The notes below the pieces were generated by a model, which ran no database searches, had not been told where the DNA came from, and saw only the letters and a program-made list of their open reading frames with translations. Positions 16,572-25,024 of a DNA stretch of 36,407 nucleotides are shown in pieces. The stretch is from an uncultured Bacteroidales bacterium. GTDB taxonomy: Bacteria; Bacteroidota; Bacteroidia; Bacteroidales; Muribaculaceae. The stretch spans positions 1-36,407 of the forward strand of contig CADBML010000193.1 in assembly GCA_902795825.1 (NCBI GenBank), read 5' to 3'. The translations under genes were made by a program, and so were the position numbers. The number at the start of each line of letters is the position of its first letter. Within the stretch, counting starts at the first letter, position 1.

Positions 16572-17717
16572 ATGAAAAAAATCATTCTTTCATTATTTGC
16601 CCTTGCAATGGCATCATCGCTTTTTGCGCAAGAAGATGTTAAGGCCGTATTTGAAGCAGGAAAAGCCGAATTTGCCAAATTCGACACGCTCTACAAACAA
16701 AAAGCGATTGGGCAGCCCGTTGATGAGAAAGCCATGGGCGAGGCTCTTGTGAATTGTTACGAGCTTTATTTCAAAGCATTGCCTCTTGACTCCATGCCCA
16801 ATGAAAAAGGCAAAATTAAGCCCAAATATTCGAAGGAAATCATTAAAACTTTGGGCGAAAACTACAACGACCTGCTTACTTGCGGTCAAGCGTTGTGGGA
16901 CAGCAAGGACTATATGGCTTGCTACAAGTGCTGGAATCTCTATACCTCACTTCCCACCAATACGAATCCTGAAATTCAGAAAGCTTTGAAAGGTAAAGTC
17001 CAGTCTGATTCAGTGACATCGGAAATCGTTTATTTCCAGGGTCTTGCCGCTTGGCAAGCCGATGAACTTGATTTAGCACTCGAACGCTTCGATGAAGCAT
17101 ACGGTCGTGGCTTTGACCAGGAATCGCTTTTCAACTATGGAATGAGTGTTTCGGCTCAGGCTGCGCAGAAAGCAGAACAGGCTGGAAAGAAGGCCGAAGC
17201 GGATGCCTATAACGCTCGTATCATCGACTTCGCCGAAAAAGCATTCCAACGCTATGGAACGAAGGATATCAAATACATCGGTTTCATAATTAATGACAAA
17301 ATTGACAAGAAAGATTTCAAAGGCGCGATAGACAAACTCAACACTGCCATTGCCGCCAATCCTACTAACGGACAGCTTTACGATGTGCTTGGCGTGGTTT
17401 ATGAGAATTCCGATGGCGATGCCGAGGCAAACTACAACGAAGCGTTGAAGAATTATTTGAAGGCTATCGAATACAGTCCCGACGATGCAAAATCGAACTA
17501 CGACCTTGGCCGCATTTACTACAACCGTGCCGGTTCGATTGAGGACGCAAGCGCTCAACTGTCGAGGAAAGAATACGAAAAGGTCAGAAATGAGCAAATT
17601 CTGCCACTTTGCCAACAGGCTATGCCCTATGCAGAAAAGGCACTGAATTCCGACCCCGACAATCAAGACTATAAATTGCTTATGCGCAATCTCAAGTACA
17701 AACTTGGAATCGAATAG
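16572..17717 (+). CDS. Periplasmic tetratricopeptide-repeat protein
   Basis: The 381-residue protein starts with a signal peptide (MKKIILSLFALAMASSLFAQ). TPR-like helical pairs are recognisable from about residue 150 onward: GLAAWQADELDLALERFDEA, AIDKLNTAIAANPTNGQLYDVLG and ALKNYLKAIEYSPDDAKSNY, each of the A-helix/B-helix type with Pro after the second helix. Such proteins usually hold partners together; no enzymatic motif is present. It lies 27 bp after gyrA and ends at a terminator, so it is the second gene of a gyrA operon. I know this neighbourhood from other Bacteroidales, but the protein's role is not established. Confidence 0.8.
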   Translation: MKKIILSLFALAMASSLFAQEDVKAVFEAGKAEFAKFDTLYKQKAIGQPVDEKAMGEALVNCYELYFKALPLDSMPNEKGKIKPKYSKEIIKTLGENYNDLLTCGQALWDSKDYMACYKCWNLYTSLPTNTNPEIQKALKGKVQSDSVTSEIVYFQGLAAWQADELDLALERFDEAYGRGFDQESLFNYGMSVSAQAAQKAEQAGKKAEADAYNARIIDFAEKAFQRYGTKDIKYIGFIINDKIDKKDFKGAIDKLNTAIAANPTNGQLYDVLGVVYENSDGDAEANYNEALKNYLKAIEYSPDDAKSNYDLGRIYYNRAGSIEDASAQLSRKEYEKVRNEQILPLCQQAMPYAEKALNSDPDNQDYKLLMRNLKYKLGIE

Positions 17718-17739
17718 GCAATAAAAGATATTTGATTAT

Positions 17740-17782
17740 GTTTAGCGGGAACCGGCATCTGGCCAGTACCCGCTAAACTTTT
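17740..17782 (+). terminator. Terminator after the gyrA-TPR unit
   Basis: GTTTAGCGGG (17740-17749) pairs perfectly with CCCGCTAAAC (17769-17778), followed by TTTT. The 19-base loop can fold further through CCGG/GGCC-like pairs. Confidence 0.85.
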
Positions 17783-17830
17783 GAGTGGATATGGGAAGCT
17801 ACGTTATATTGTTATGCGGCATTCTATATA

Positions 17831-18015
17831 TTCCACGTTCATAGTGATATCAAATTAAACAGCAACAATAAAGAACTCTTTCGTAAATTCAGGATTATAT
17901 TCGAATCTACTTGGCGGTCACTCGGTCACAATGCCCGCATTGCTCCCTCGCCCCCGTCAAGTATCTTCTAAATATCATCTCTGAATTTCCTGAAAGGCAA
18001 TTTATAGAAATCCCC
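17831..18015 (+). repeat. Repeat R1, copy D (upstream of the DUF1599 gene)
   Basis: A complete copy: head TTCCACGTTC and AACAGCAACAA, palindromic core (AAATTCAG 17885-17892 with CTGAATTT 17981-17988; centre CAATGC-CC-GCATTG 17929-17942) and tail GGCAATTTATAGAAATCCCC. It is nearly identical to copy B through the core. Together with the terminator before it and the promoter after it, it accounts for most of the 387-bp gap. Confidence 0.85.
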
Positions 18016-18078
18016 TTGTATAATATCGCATAGAAAAGGATTTTTCACGTGAAATTTCCATAAATGAAGATTTATGAG

Positions 18079-18086
18079 TATTTTTG
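18079..18086 (+). promoter_or_regulatory. -7 element upstream of the DUF1599 gene
   Basis: TATTTTTG matches TAnnTTTG. The best -33 candidate is TTTC near 18055. It places the transcript start just before the ATG at 18105 and argues against the in-frame TTG at 18084. Confidence 0.5.
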
Positions 18087-18104
18087 CGAAAAGATTCGTC
18101 AGAA

Positions 18105-18662
18105 ATGGAGAAAGATACAAACAAACAGTTCGACGCAGCCATTAAGGCATGTCGCGACATATATATGAAAAAGTTGACCGATTACGGGCCATCGTGGAGA
18201 ATACTTCGTGCGTCGTCGCTTACCGACCAAATTTTCATTAAGGCGAACCGTATTCGCAATCTCCAGATAAAAAAAGTGTCGAAAGTAGGGGAGGGTATTC
18301 TTCCCGAATTCATAGCCATTGTCAATTATGGCATTATTGGGCTGATACAACTTGAATTGGGTGATACAATTCTTCTTGATATTACGTCAGATAAGGCCGC
18401 GGAGCTATATGACCGACACGTGGAGACGACACGAGAACTGATGACCCGCAAAAATGCCGACTATGATGAGGCCTGGAGGTCGATGCGTGTGTCGTCTTTT
18501 GCCGACATTATTCTTCAAAAAATCATGCGTACAAAACAAATTGAGGATAATAAGGGCCAGACAATAATCTCGGAGGGCATTGACGCCAACTACCAAGATA
18601 TGATAAACTATGCCATTTTCGCAATAATCAAGCTGTCAGAGAATGATGGCGGAGAAGCGTGA
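18105..18662 (+). CDS. DUF1599 protein with two tandem domain copies
   Basis: The 185-residue protein contains the same domain twice: YMKKLTDYGPSWRILRASSL...VNYGIIGLIQLE (about 21-88) and LMTRKNADYDEAWRSMRVSSF...INYAIFAIIKL (about 111-178). Each has a K-x-x-DY-x-x-(S/A)WR-x-x-R-x-SS signature, as in the DUF1599 family (PF07659, also named nucleotide modification associated domain 1). The biochemical activity of the chromosomal members is not known. The ATG at 18105 is preferred because a promoter -7 box lies just upstream. Its last 20 bp overlap the start of the DoxX-like gene, indicating coupled translation. Confidence 0.8.
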   Translation: MEKDTNKQFDAAIKACRDIYMKKLTDYGPSWRILRASSLTDQIFIKANRIRNLQIKKVSKVGEGILPEFIAIVNYGIIGLIQLELGDTILLDITSDKAAELYDRHVETTRELMTRKNADYDEAWRSMRVSSFADIILQKIMRTKQIEDNKGQTIISEGIDANYQDMINYAIFAIIKLSENDGGEA

Positions 18663-19938
18663 GAATAGGGTCCTGTTTTTAGTGGTGCTGCTCCGGATTC
18701 TTGTGGGTGGCGCTTTTGTTGTGTCGGGGCTGTCAAAAGCGATCGACACATGGGGCTTTGTTTATAAGATAGAGCAATATTTCGCCGTGTGGGGAGTTGA
18801 AATCGAACGTCAGCTGTCGATTCTTCTTGCATCGTCGTTGTCGATTGTGGAATTTTTGATGGGTGGGATGATACTCTTCGGTTGTTATCGACGGGTAAGT
18901 GTGTGGTTCGCGTCGGCATTTATGGCTGTGATGACCTCTTTCAGCTTGTATCTCGTTGTGGCGAATCCCGTATCCGACTGCGGCTGCTTTGGCGAGCTTG
19001 TCAAAGTGGGAAATTGGCCCACACTAATAAAAAACATTGTGCTGAGTGCGGCGTTGTTTTTACTTGTTAAACACAATCGTAAGATAAAAGGCTTCTACAA
19101 CACCTATCTAAACTGGGTGGTGTTGGTGTTGCTCGTTGTTTACGTCGCGGTCGTGACTGTCGAGGGCGTAACTGTTCAGCCCATAGTTGACTTCCGCGAT
19201 TACAAAATCGGCACAAATTTGTTTGCCGACGACAGCGATTATACAGAGGTGGTCTATTCCCGCGATGGGGTGACTAAACGGTTCACTCCCGACAACCTTC
19301 CCGATAGCACATGGGCTTTTGTCGAGGTTGTTGCTTCCGAGGATTCGAGGATGTCGCTCTCAGTATTTGCAGGCGATGAGGAGGGTGACGAAGTGACTGA
19401 AGAAATAGCCTCACAGTCGGATAAAATGATGCTTGTGAGTCTGCCTGAACTGGAGCACGTGGCTGTCTCAAATGTGAAGAAGCTGCAAAATCTCAAGGAA
19501 AAAGCGGAACAATCGGGCGTGAGTTTTGTGGCGATAACAGGCAGCGGCAACGAATTGAGAAATAAATGGAAGGCGTTGTCGCTCGACGCTTATCCGCTAT
19601 ATGTAACAGACGACACGCTTCTCAAAGCTATTGTTCGAGGAGAGGTGGGACTAGTATATGTCGAAGGAGGGCGTGTGGTTTGGAAATCAACAGCCGACAA
19701 TTTTTTTGCAGGCGACATTCCCGACGACTTATCGGCTGATCCGACCAATCGTCGGCTATTCATGGCGTTAAACATAGCGCTATTGCTGGCTTTGTCGCTG
19801 TTGAAAATCATCGATGCGTCAGGTCGAGCATTAAAACCGCGTTTTTATGGCAAAAGTCAAAAAAAGTTGGTAAATTTGCCGGTTGAAAATACAGGCATGT
19901 CGGAAAGTGCCGACGATACAACATCGGATACAAACTAA
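18643..19938 (+). CDS. DoxX/MauE-like membrane protein, BT_3928 type
   Basis: The 431-residue protein begins with four hydrophobic helices (about 10-30, 55-78, 84-104 and 122-142) of the DoxX/MauE kind. A CGCFG motif in SDCGCFGELVKVGNWPT lies between helices 3 and 4, and a fifth helix (about 152-172) precedes an extracytoplasmic region of 180 residues. That region may be a divergent thioredoxin-like domain (VSFVAITGSGNELRNKW, AYPLYVTDDTLLKAIVR, GLVYVEGGRVVWK), but the usual CxxC is absent. One more helix (about 368-385) is near the C terminus. A redox role at the membrane is plausible but unproven. The gene overlaps the DUF1599 gene and lies 24 bp before tpiA. Confidence 0.75.
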   Translation: MMAEKRENRVLFLVVLLRILVGGAFVVSGLSKAIDTWGFVYKIEQYFAVWGVEIERQLSILLASSLSIVEFLMGGMILFGCYRRVSVWFASAFMAVMTSFSLYLVVANPVSDCGCFGELVKVGNWPTLIKNIVLSAALFLLVKHNRKIKGFYNTYLNWVVLVLLVVYVAVVTVEGVTVQPIVDFRDYKIGTNLFADDSDYTEVVYSRDGVTKRFTPDNLPDSTWAFVEVVASEDSRMSLSVFAGDEEGDEVTEEIASQSDKMMLVSLPELEHVAVSNVKKLQNLKEKAEQSGVSFVAITGSGNELRNKWKALSLDAYPLYVTDDTLLKAIVRGEVGLVYVEGGRVVWKSTADNFFAGDIPDDLSADPTNRRLFMALNIALLLALSLLKIIDASGRALKPRFYGKSQKKLVNLPVENTGMSESADDTTSDTN

Positions 19939-19962
19939 TAACAATAATTAATAACCAACAAA

Positions 19963-20718
19963 ATGAGAAAAAACATTGTAGCAGGAAACTGGAAAATGAA
20001 CACCACTCTACAGGAGGGCGTTCAGCTTGCAAAAGAAGTAAACGAATCGCTTAAATCATTCAAGGCCAATTGTGGCGTAGTGATAGCTGTTCCCTTCACG
20101 CATTTGGCATCAATCAACGACGTTATCGATAAGAATCTTCTTGGACTTGGCGCGGAGAATTGTGCCAATAAAGTGTCGGGCGCGTTCACCGGAGAAGTGT
20201 CGGCCGCCATGGTGGCATCGACTGGGGCCAACTATGTGATTCTTGGTCACTCAGAGCGTCGCCAATACTATGGAGAAACTTCGGAAACGCTCAAGGAAAA
20301 AGTGGCACTTGCCCTTGAGAATGGCCTGACTCCAATTTTCTGCATTGGCGAAGTGCTTGAAGAACGTGAAGCCAATGTCCATTTCGATGTCGTAAAGCGT
20401 CAAGTGGAAGAGGCTCTGTTTGAACTTTCCGCTGAAGATTTTTCAAAACTCGTTCTCGCATACGAACCGGTATGGGCAATCGGCACAGGCAAAACTGCCA
20501 CCGACGATCAGGCCGAAGAAATGCATGCGTTTATCCGCAACACAATCGCCAAAAAATACGGAAAAGAAATCGCCGACAACACTACGATTCTTTATGGAGG
20601 CAGCTGCAAGCCGTCGAATGCCGCACAACTATTTGCGAAACCGAATGTTGACGGTGGTCTGATAGGTGGCGCTTCGCTAAAGTCAGAATCGTTTATTGAT
20701 ATCGTTAAGGCATTCTGA
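19963..20718 (+). CDS. tpiA: Triosephosphate isomerase
   Basis: TpiA interconverts dihydroxyacetone phosphate and glyceraldehyde 3-phosphate in glycolysis and gluconeogenesis. The 251 residues match the family length. Catalytic residues are visible: Asn9 and Lys11 in GNWKMN, His96 in ILGHSERR, and Glu168 in [14 protein letters not shown], followed by the phosphate-binding loop region and [11 protein letters not shown]. It is the third gene of a co-directional cluster (DUF1599, DoxX-like, tpiA, SPOR, folE). Confidence 0.98.
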   Translation: MRKNIVAGNWKMNTTLQEGVQLAKEVNESLKSFKANCGVVIAVPFTHLASINDVIDKNLLGLGAENCANKVSGAFTGEVSAAMVASTGANYVILGHSERRQYYGETSETLKEKVALALENGLTPIFCIGEVLEEREANVHFDVVKRQVEEALFELSAEDFSKLVLAYEPVWAIGTGKTATDDQAEEMHAFIRNTIAKKYGKEIADNTTILYGGSCKPSNAAQLFAKPNVDGGLIGGASLKSESFIDIVKAF

Positions 20719-20760
20719 TTTTGAGTCTTTTTGGCGCTTTTTGACAATCTATTGCCGAAA

Positions 20761-20804
20761 TTTACGGCTACAAAAGAAATTTTTATTACTTTTGTAGCCG
20801 TAAA
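20761..20804. repeat. Perfect 16-bp inverted repeat between tpiA and the SPOR gene
   Basis: TTTACGGCTACAAAAG (20761-20776) and CTTTTGTAGCCGTAAA (20789-20804) are perfect complements with a 12-bp AT-rich spacer. The right arm contains most of a -7 box, TACTTTTG (20787-20794), for the SPOR gene. It could be an operator over that promoter, or a terminator of tpiA, although no T run follows directly. Confidence 0.8.
20787..20794 (+). promoter_or_regulatory. -7 element of the SPOR-folE promoter
   Basis: TACTTTTG fits TAnnTTTG and lies 25 bp before the ATG at 20820, inside the right arm of the inverted repeat. No good -33 box. Confidence 0.45.
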
Positions 20805-20819
20805 CTTATTTTGTTTAAG

Positions 20820-21314
20820 ATGAATCTGACCAAAATCAAACATTTATTGGCGATTTGCATGATAACAGCTCCGCTGACTATAATGGCCGACGAGCAGAAT
20901 GCCACACCAGTGCCCATTGTCGAAGAAATCACATCGGATGGTAATAACTCTATAGTGATGCCTGAAATGCTTTTAAAGCGGCTGATGCCCGCCACGGGCA
21001 GTGATGGCTCTACGGCAACAGAAACAGACCCTGCCGCAAAACCTTCAGGCAAATCAAAAGTTGTGGGTTTTCGTGTGCAGATTTTTTCGAGCAATAATGC
21101 CGCATCGGCAAAGAGCGAAGCAAATTCCAAAGCTCGACAAAGCATGAGCCGATTCCCTCAATATCGTTCCTACGTCACCTATTCATCGCCCTATTGGAAA
21201 GTGCGTGTCGGCGACTTCAGGACAAGTCAAGAGGCCTCGGCGGCTGCATCGTCGTTGCGAGGTACATTTGGCAATCAGGTGTGTGTGGTCAGAGACTATG
21301 TATATGTAAGATAG
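20820..21314 (+). CDS. SPOR-domain protein
   Basis: The protein has 164 residues from the ATG at 20820; an in-frame TTG nine bases earlier is less likely. It has a signal peptide (about 1-23, ending TIMA), a variable linker, and a C-terminal SPOR domain (about 80-164: VVGFRVQIFSSNNAASAK, YVTYSSPYWKVRVGDF, AAASSLRGTFGNQVCVVRDYVYV). SPOR domains bind denuded peptidoglycan at division sites, so a role in the periplasm at the septum or in wall remodelling is likely. folE starts 11 bp downstream. Confidence 0.85.
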   Translation: MNLTKIKHLLAICMITAPLTIMADEQNATPVPIVEEITSDGNNSIVMPEMLLKRLMPATGSDGSTATETDPAAKPSGKSKVVGFRVQIFSSNNAASAKSEANSKARQSMSRFPQYRSYVTYSSPYWKVRVGDFRTSQEASAAASSLRGTFGNQVCVVRDYVYVR

Positions 21315-21325
21315 TCGTTGCTGTA

Positions 21326-21901
21326 GTGAAATCAGACGTTGAAAAAATCATCCTTAGACTTTTGGAGTCAATTCCAAATGAGGATTCCCGTCGTGAAGGG
21401 CTCATAAAGACGCCTCTTCGCGTGGCCCAAGCGATGGATTTTGTTTTGTCGGGATACGGCAAAGATCCGCGACAAGTGTTAAGGTCGGCTGTTTTCGCAC
21501 ACGAGAGCCGTCAAATGGTGGTGGTCCGCGACATCGAATTCTACTCTCTTTGTGAACATCACCTTCTTCCCTTTTTTGGCCATGTGTCGATAGGATATAT
21601 TCCCGATGGCGAAGTTGTCGGACTTAGCAAACTCTCGCGTGTCGTTGAGATTTACGCTCGTCGGCTTCAGATTCAGGAGCGTATGACAAACGAAATATGC
21701 AACGCAATAAGCGAAGGCATATCCAATAAGGGTGTGATAGTTCGTTGTGAGGCTCGTCATCTATGCATGCAGATGCGCGGTGTGGAGAAATCCGACAGTG
21801 TGACGGTGACATTGGAGGCAACAGGTTGTTTCGCATCAGATGCCGCCATGAAGCAGGATTTTCTTTCACTGTTGACCAAGCCCGAAGAAAAGCGCGATTG
21901 A
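21326..21901 (+). CDS. folE: GTP cyclohydrolase I
   Basis: FolE converts GTP to 7,8-dihydroneopterin triphosphate, the first step of folate (and related pterin) synthesis. The start is taken as GTG at 21326, because no ATG is available before the domain and this gives a normal 191-residue protein starting MKSDVEKIILRLLE. Longer frames would run through the SPOR gene in another frame. Zinc ligands are Cys76 and His79 in SLCEHHLLPF and Cys147 in CEARHLCMQMRGV. GLSKLSRVVEIYARRLQ is also characteristic. It is the last gene of the cluster and converges with the lipoprotein gene, leaving 28 bp with no visible terminator. Confidence 0.95.
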   Translation: MKSDVEKIILRLLESIPNEDSRREGLIKTPLRVAQAMDFVLSGYGKDPRQVLRSAVFAHESRQMVVVRDIEFYSLCEHHLLPFFGHVSIGYIPDGEVVGLSKLSRVVEIYARRLQIQERMTNEICNAISEGISNKGVIVRCEARHLCMQMRGVEKSDSVTVTLEATGCFASDAAMKQDFLSLLTKPEEKRD

Positions 21902-21929
21902 GAGCGTTCTATAACAACTTTGGCGGATA

Positions 21930-22751
21930 CTAATGTTTGCGAGCATTGAAATCGCGAACCACTTGAAGTTTGCGCTCGAGAAGAATGCTGTCACGCCGAA
22001 GTTTGTCGATTGATATTGTGGTTTTTGCCAGTTTAGAGCTTAGATATAAAGCCTTAATCTCGCTTTCTGAGATAGGCAATGTCAACGATTGTTTGCCATT
22101 GAATCGAAGCGACAATTTTTCGTTTTGGTGAATGGCAGCAAAATCCGCCAGTGCCTGACATTGAGAGGCTGTATAAGTGATAAGTTCCGAGCCGTTTTCA
22201 CGGAAATTTTGTTCACCGTCGAAAGGAATGTCGTCGGTCGAAGCCGATGCTCCATTTTGAGAGATCAACGACACCGAGGTGTGCATTACATTCCGTCCAA
22301 CGACGGAAGAAATCATCGTCATGTTGCCTTCATCGGTGACGCGGGGCTCGATGCCGGAGCGCAAGATTATTGACCCTGCGGGAAGAGACTTATAGATGAA
22401 ATATGGTCGGAAAAGTTCGGGAGAGTCAACCTTTTTGAAATAATGTAAAATGGAGTCGAGGCGGATTTGCTCATCGACGAGTAGGCTGTCGGTAAGTTGT
22501 TTGTCGGCAATAGTTTTTTTATAGTCAACCTCGTTGCGGAGAGAATAGGCCTCCTGCCGTTGGTCGAAAGCGTCGGGAAAGGCTTTGTGGATTGAGTCAA
22601 GGAGCGTGATGGCTCTTGAGTAGTCGGCTATGCTGACTGACGATTTGGCTTCATCGAGCAGTGACGATGCGCCGTCGTTATTTTTGTCGGTGCAGGCAAT
22701 TCCTCCAAGCAATAAGGCAACGACCGCTATGTTGTTAGCTCCTTTCCACAT
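21930..22751 (-). CDS. Predicted lipoprotein of unknown function, coupled to the RelA/SpoT homologue
   Basis: The 273-residue protein starts with a short positive N terminus, a hydrophobic stretch and a lipobox-like LLLGGIAC with Cys20, so it is probably a lipoprotein. Residues 28-60 look like a TPR-like helical pair (EAKSSVSIADYSRAITLLDSI). The middle part (about 115-190) is beta-rich, and the C terminus (about 220-273) is a charged helix likely to form a coiled coil. I do not recognise the family. Its start codon overlaps the end of the upstream RelA/SpoT gene by 17 bp, so translation is probably coupled. Confidence 0.6.
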   Translation of the reverse strand: MWKGANNIAVVALLLGGIACTDKNNDGASSLLDEAKSSVSIADYSRAITLLDSIHKAFPDAFDQRQEAYSLRNEVDYKKTIADKQLTDSLLVDEQIRLDSILHYFKKVDSPELFRPYFIYKSLPAGSIILRSGIEPRVTDEGNMTMISSVVGRNVMHTSVSLISQNGASASTDDIPFDGEQNFRENGSELITYTASQCQALADFAAIHQNEKLSLRFNGKQSLTLPISESEIKALYLSSKLAKTTISIDKLRRDSILLERKLQVVRDFNARKH

Positions 22752-25011
22752 CTTTCACACCTTTAACAGTTTTAATTTTCTTTATGAGATTGTTGAGGGT
22801 TTGCCTGTCGCTGACACCCACGACAAGGTAACCCTGGAAAAGTCCGTCGTTAGAGTCGATTGAAATATTTCTCAGGCTGACGTTGTTTTCTTTGTTAATT
22901 ATTGAGGTGATGTTTGTCACGATGCCAATGTCGTCATGTCCCACCACGCGGAGCGTAGCACCGAACTGTGTGCCGATTTTACCCGACCAACGGGTGGCGA
23001 TAACACGGTAAGGATATCGCTGGCGGATATTGGCAGCATTCGGACAATTAGATTTATGCACCTTAACAATGCCCTCGGACGAAATAAAACCGAAAACGTC
23101 GTCGCCATAAATTGGATTGCAGCATTTGGCGAGTTTATAGTTGAGCCCTTTGATGTCGTTCGCACCAATGACTAGGACATTGTCGGATTGGGCTTCGTCG
23201 GCTTCCGACTGCATGACGAATGTGTCGGCGGAGCGGCTTTCCTGCTCGTCGTTCCTAACGTCGATGGTTTCGTATAGAGCGATGACGTCGTTTGGGTCAA
23301 TCTCTTCTTTGGCGATGGCTTGATAAAAGTGGGTGTTTGTTTTATAGCCCAAACGCTTGATGACTCGGGTTAATTTCGATTCCGAGACTTCTATTTTCCT
23401 GTTTTTGAAGCGGCGGGAGATGAGTTCTTTGCCAAGCTCGGCCGACTTGCTGTTCATCTCCTTAATGGTCGTTCGGATTTTGTTACGTGCTTTTGACGTG
23501 ATTACGAAGTTGAGCCAGTCGAGTTTTGGCGTTTGATTAGGCGAGGTGAGGATTTCGATAATGTCGCCGTTGTTGATCTTGTAAGAAATCTTTTGGTTTT
23601 TGCCATTCACAATACCGCCGGTACATTTTGAGCCGAGATTTGAATGGATGGCGAAAGCGAAGTCAAGAACCGATGCTCCCAGCGGGAGTTTAACCACTTT
23701 CCCTTTGGGAGAAAAAGCGAATACTTCTTTATCGTAGACGTCGATTTTCAGGTCCTTGATAAGTTCCATGGGATGCTCCTTCGCGGTGTCGAGTACATCT
23801 CGCACGTTTTTCATCCACTCGTCAAGGTCGTCTTCCTTTTTGACACCCTTATAAAGCCAGTGGGCGGCAATGCCTTTTTCTGCCACTTCGTCCATACGCT
23901 TAGTGCGAATTTGGACTTCCACCCACCTATTTTCCGGTCCGAGCACAGTGGTGTGCAGCGACTGATAACCGTTGCTTTTTCTGATTGTCAGCCAGTCTTT
24001 TGTCCGTGATGGGTTTGGAGTGTACATGTTGGTTATCTCGGAGAAAACACCCCAGCAATCCTTGATTTCATTCTCGGGTTCGGAGTCGAGAATGATGCGT
24101 ATGGCAAAGAGGTCGTAGATCCCTTCTATATTAATTTTTTGTTTGAGAAGCTTGTTCTGAATCGAGGAAATAGACTTTGTCCGACCCTTAATGTCGAAAA
24201 CATATCCGCGCTCAATAAGCCGCTGTTTTACAGGCGCAATGAACGAGGCGATATAAGCATCGCGTTTGGCTTTTGTCTGTTTGAGGTCGTGGGCGATTCG
24301 GTCGTAGGTTTTGCGCTCTCGATATTTCAGCGACATATCCTCAAGCTCGGATTTGATTGAATATAATCCGAGCCGATGGGCGAGAGGTGCGTAAAGCGTC
24401 TCCGTCTCTTTGACAACTTGTCGCACGTATTCCTGGTCAGGATTGTGGTTGATAGAGTACATTAAGTAAAGCCAATCGACAATCATGACGATCACCACAC
24501 GGATGTCTTCGGCGAAAGTCAACATCATGCCTCGGAAATTGTCCTCGGATTCTTTCTTTTTCTTTTTCTTTTCCTTTTCCTTTTCCTTTTCGCTTATAGC
24601 AATCTCCGGAGTGCCGTGTTGCTGGATTTTCCATCTTTTTTTGTAAATTGACGACACTTTGAGGAGACCTCTAACCAACGAAGAAACATCATCACCAAAA
24701 CGCTTCGTCACCTCTTCGATAGTAACGCCTCCTTCCTCTGTAAGTTCGGATAAAATGATGGCAAAAGCCATATTTTTGTCGGGACTGACTTTGTCGCATA
24801 GCAAAAGAGCGGTGTTTAGTTTGCGGAATATGGGGTTTACGCCGCGAATACTGCGGCGACAAAGGTCGTTATCGAAAATGTAATTGATTCTGTCACGAAT
24901 AAACCTGACATCCGCAAAATCGACATCGACAAGTTTTGCATAAGAAATCAGCTTGCTGACTGTTATGGATAATGTTTTTATTTCGTTGGGTGTCAGAAGA
25001 TTCCTGTCCAT
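22735..25011 (-). CDS. Long RelA/SpoT homologue with a degenerate hydrolase domain
   Basis: The 758-residue protein has the full long-RSH layout: HD-type domain (about 40-185), (p)ppGpp synthetase (about 235-385), TGS (424-487), a Cys-containing zinc-finger region (AKCCNPIYGDD, 628-638) and ACT (about 684-756). The synthetase looks active: GRTKS (276-280), YDLFAIRI, RTKD (336-339, the RxKD type) and NGYQSLHTTV. The hydrolase looks dead: the HD pair of LLHDxxED is Ser88-Glu89 in IILSELTEE, the early His is Asn59, and the later motif DRLHNMR reads DWLYLMY. A KE/KK tract interrupts the domain (141-153). It probably makes but does not break down (p)ppGpp. It lies 13 bp after engB. Confidence 0.9.
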   Translation of the reverse strand: MDRNLLTPNEIKTLSITVSKLISYAKLVDVDFADVRFIRDRINYIFDNDLCRRSIRGVNPIFRKLNTALLLCDKVSPDKNMAFAIILSELTEEGGVTIEEVTKRFGDDVSSLVRGLLKVSSIYKKRWKIQQHGTPEIAISEKEKEKEKKKKKKESEDNFRGMMLTFAEDIRVVIVMIVDWLYLMYSINHNPDQEYVRQVVKETETLYAPLAHRLGLYSIKSELEDMSLKYRERKTYDRIAHDLKQTKAKRDAYIASFIAPVKQRLIERGYVFDIKGRTKSISSIQNKLLKQKINIEGIYDLFAIRIILDSEPENEIKDCWGVFSEITNMYTPNPSRTKDWLTIRKSNGYQSLHTTVLGPENRWVEVQIRTKRMDEVAEKGIAAHWLYKGVKKEDDLDEWMKNVRDVLDTAKEHPMELIKDLKIDVYDKEVFAFSPKGKVVKLPLGASVLDFAFAIHSNLGSKCTGGIVNGKNQKISYKINNGDIIEILTSPNQTPKLDWLNFVITSKARNKIRTTIKEMNSKSAELGKELISRRFKNRKIEVSESKLTRVIKRLGYKTNTHFYQAIAKEEIDPNDVIALYETIDVRNDEQESRSADTFVMQSEADEAQSDNVLVIGANDIKGLNYKLAKCCNPIYGDDVFGFISSEGIVKVHKSNCPNAANIRQRYPYRVIATRWSGKIGTQFGATLRVVGHDDIGIVTNITSIINKENNVSLRNISIDSNDGLFQGYLVVGVSDRQTLNNLIKKIKTVKGVKDVERS
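24551..24592. repeat. Hexanucleotide microsatellite inside the RelA/SpoT gene
   Basis: On the plus strand two short arrays of 6-bp units adjoin each other, of the form CTTTTT (about three units) and CCTTTT (about three to four units). They encode the KEKEKEKKKKKK-type tract at residues 141-153. Gain or loss of one unit keeps the frame and changes the tract by two residues. Confidence 0.8.
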
Positions 25012-25024
25012 AATTCAGAGCATA

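Noticed and set aside
17073-17666. Minus-strand frame of 197 codons opposite the TPR gene
   Set aside because: Shadow frame with no start signal, in a gene with clear signal peptide and repeats on the plus strand.
24551-24592. Frameshift or sequencing error in the RSH gene at the low-complexity tract
   Set aside because: Units are 6 bp, the frame is open on both sides and the domain order is intact.
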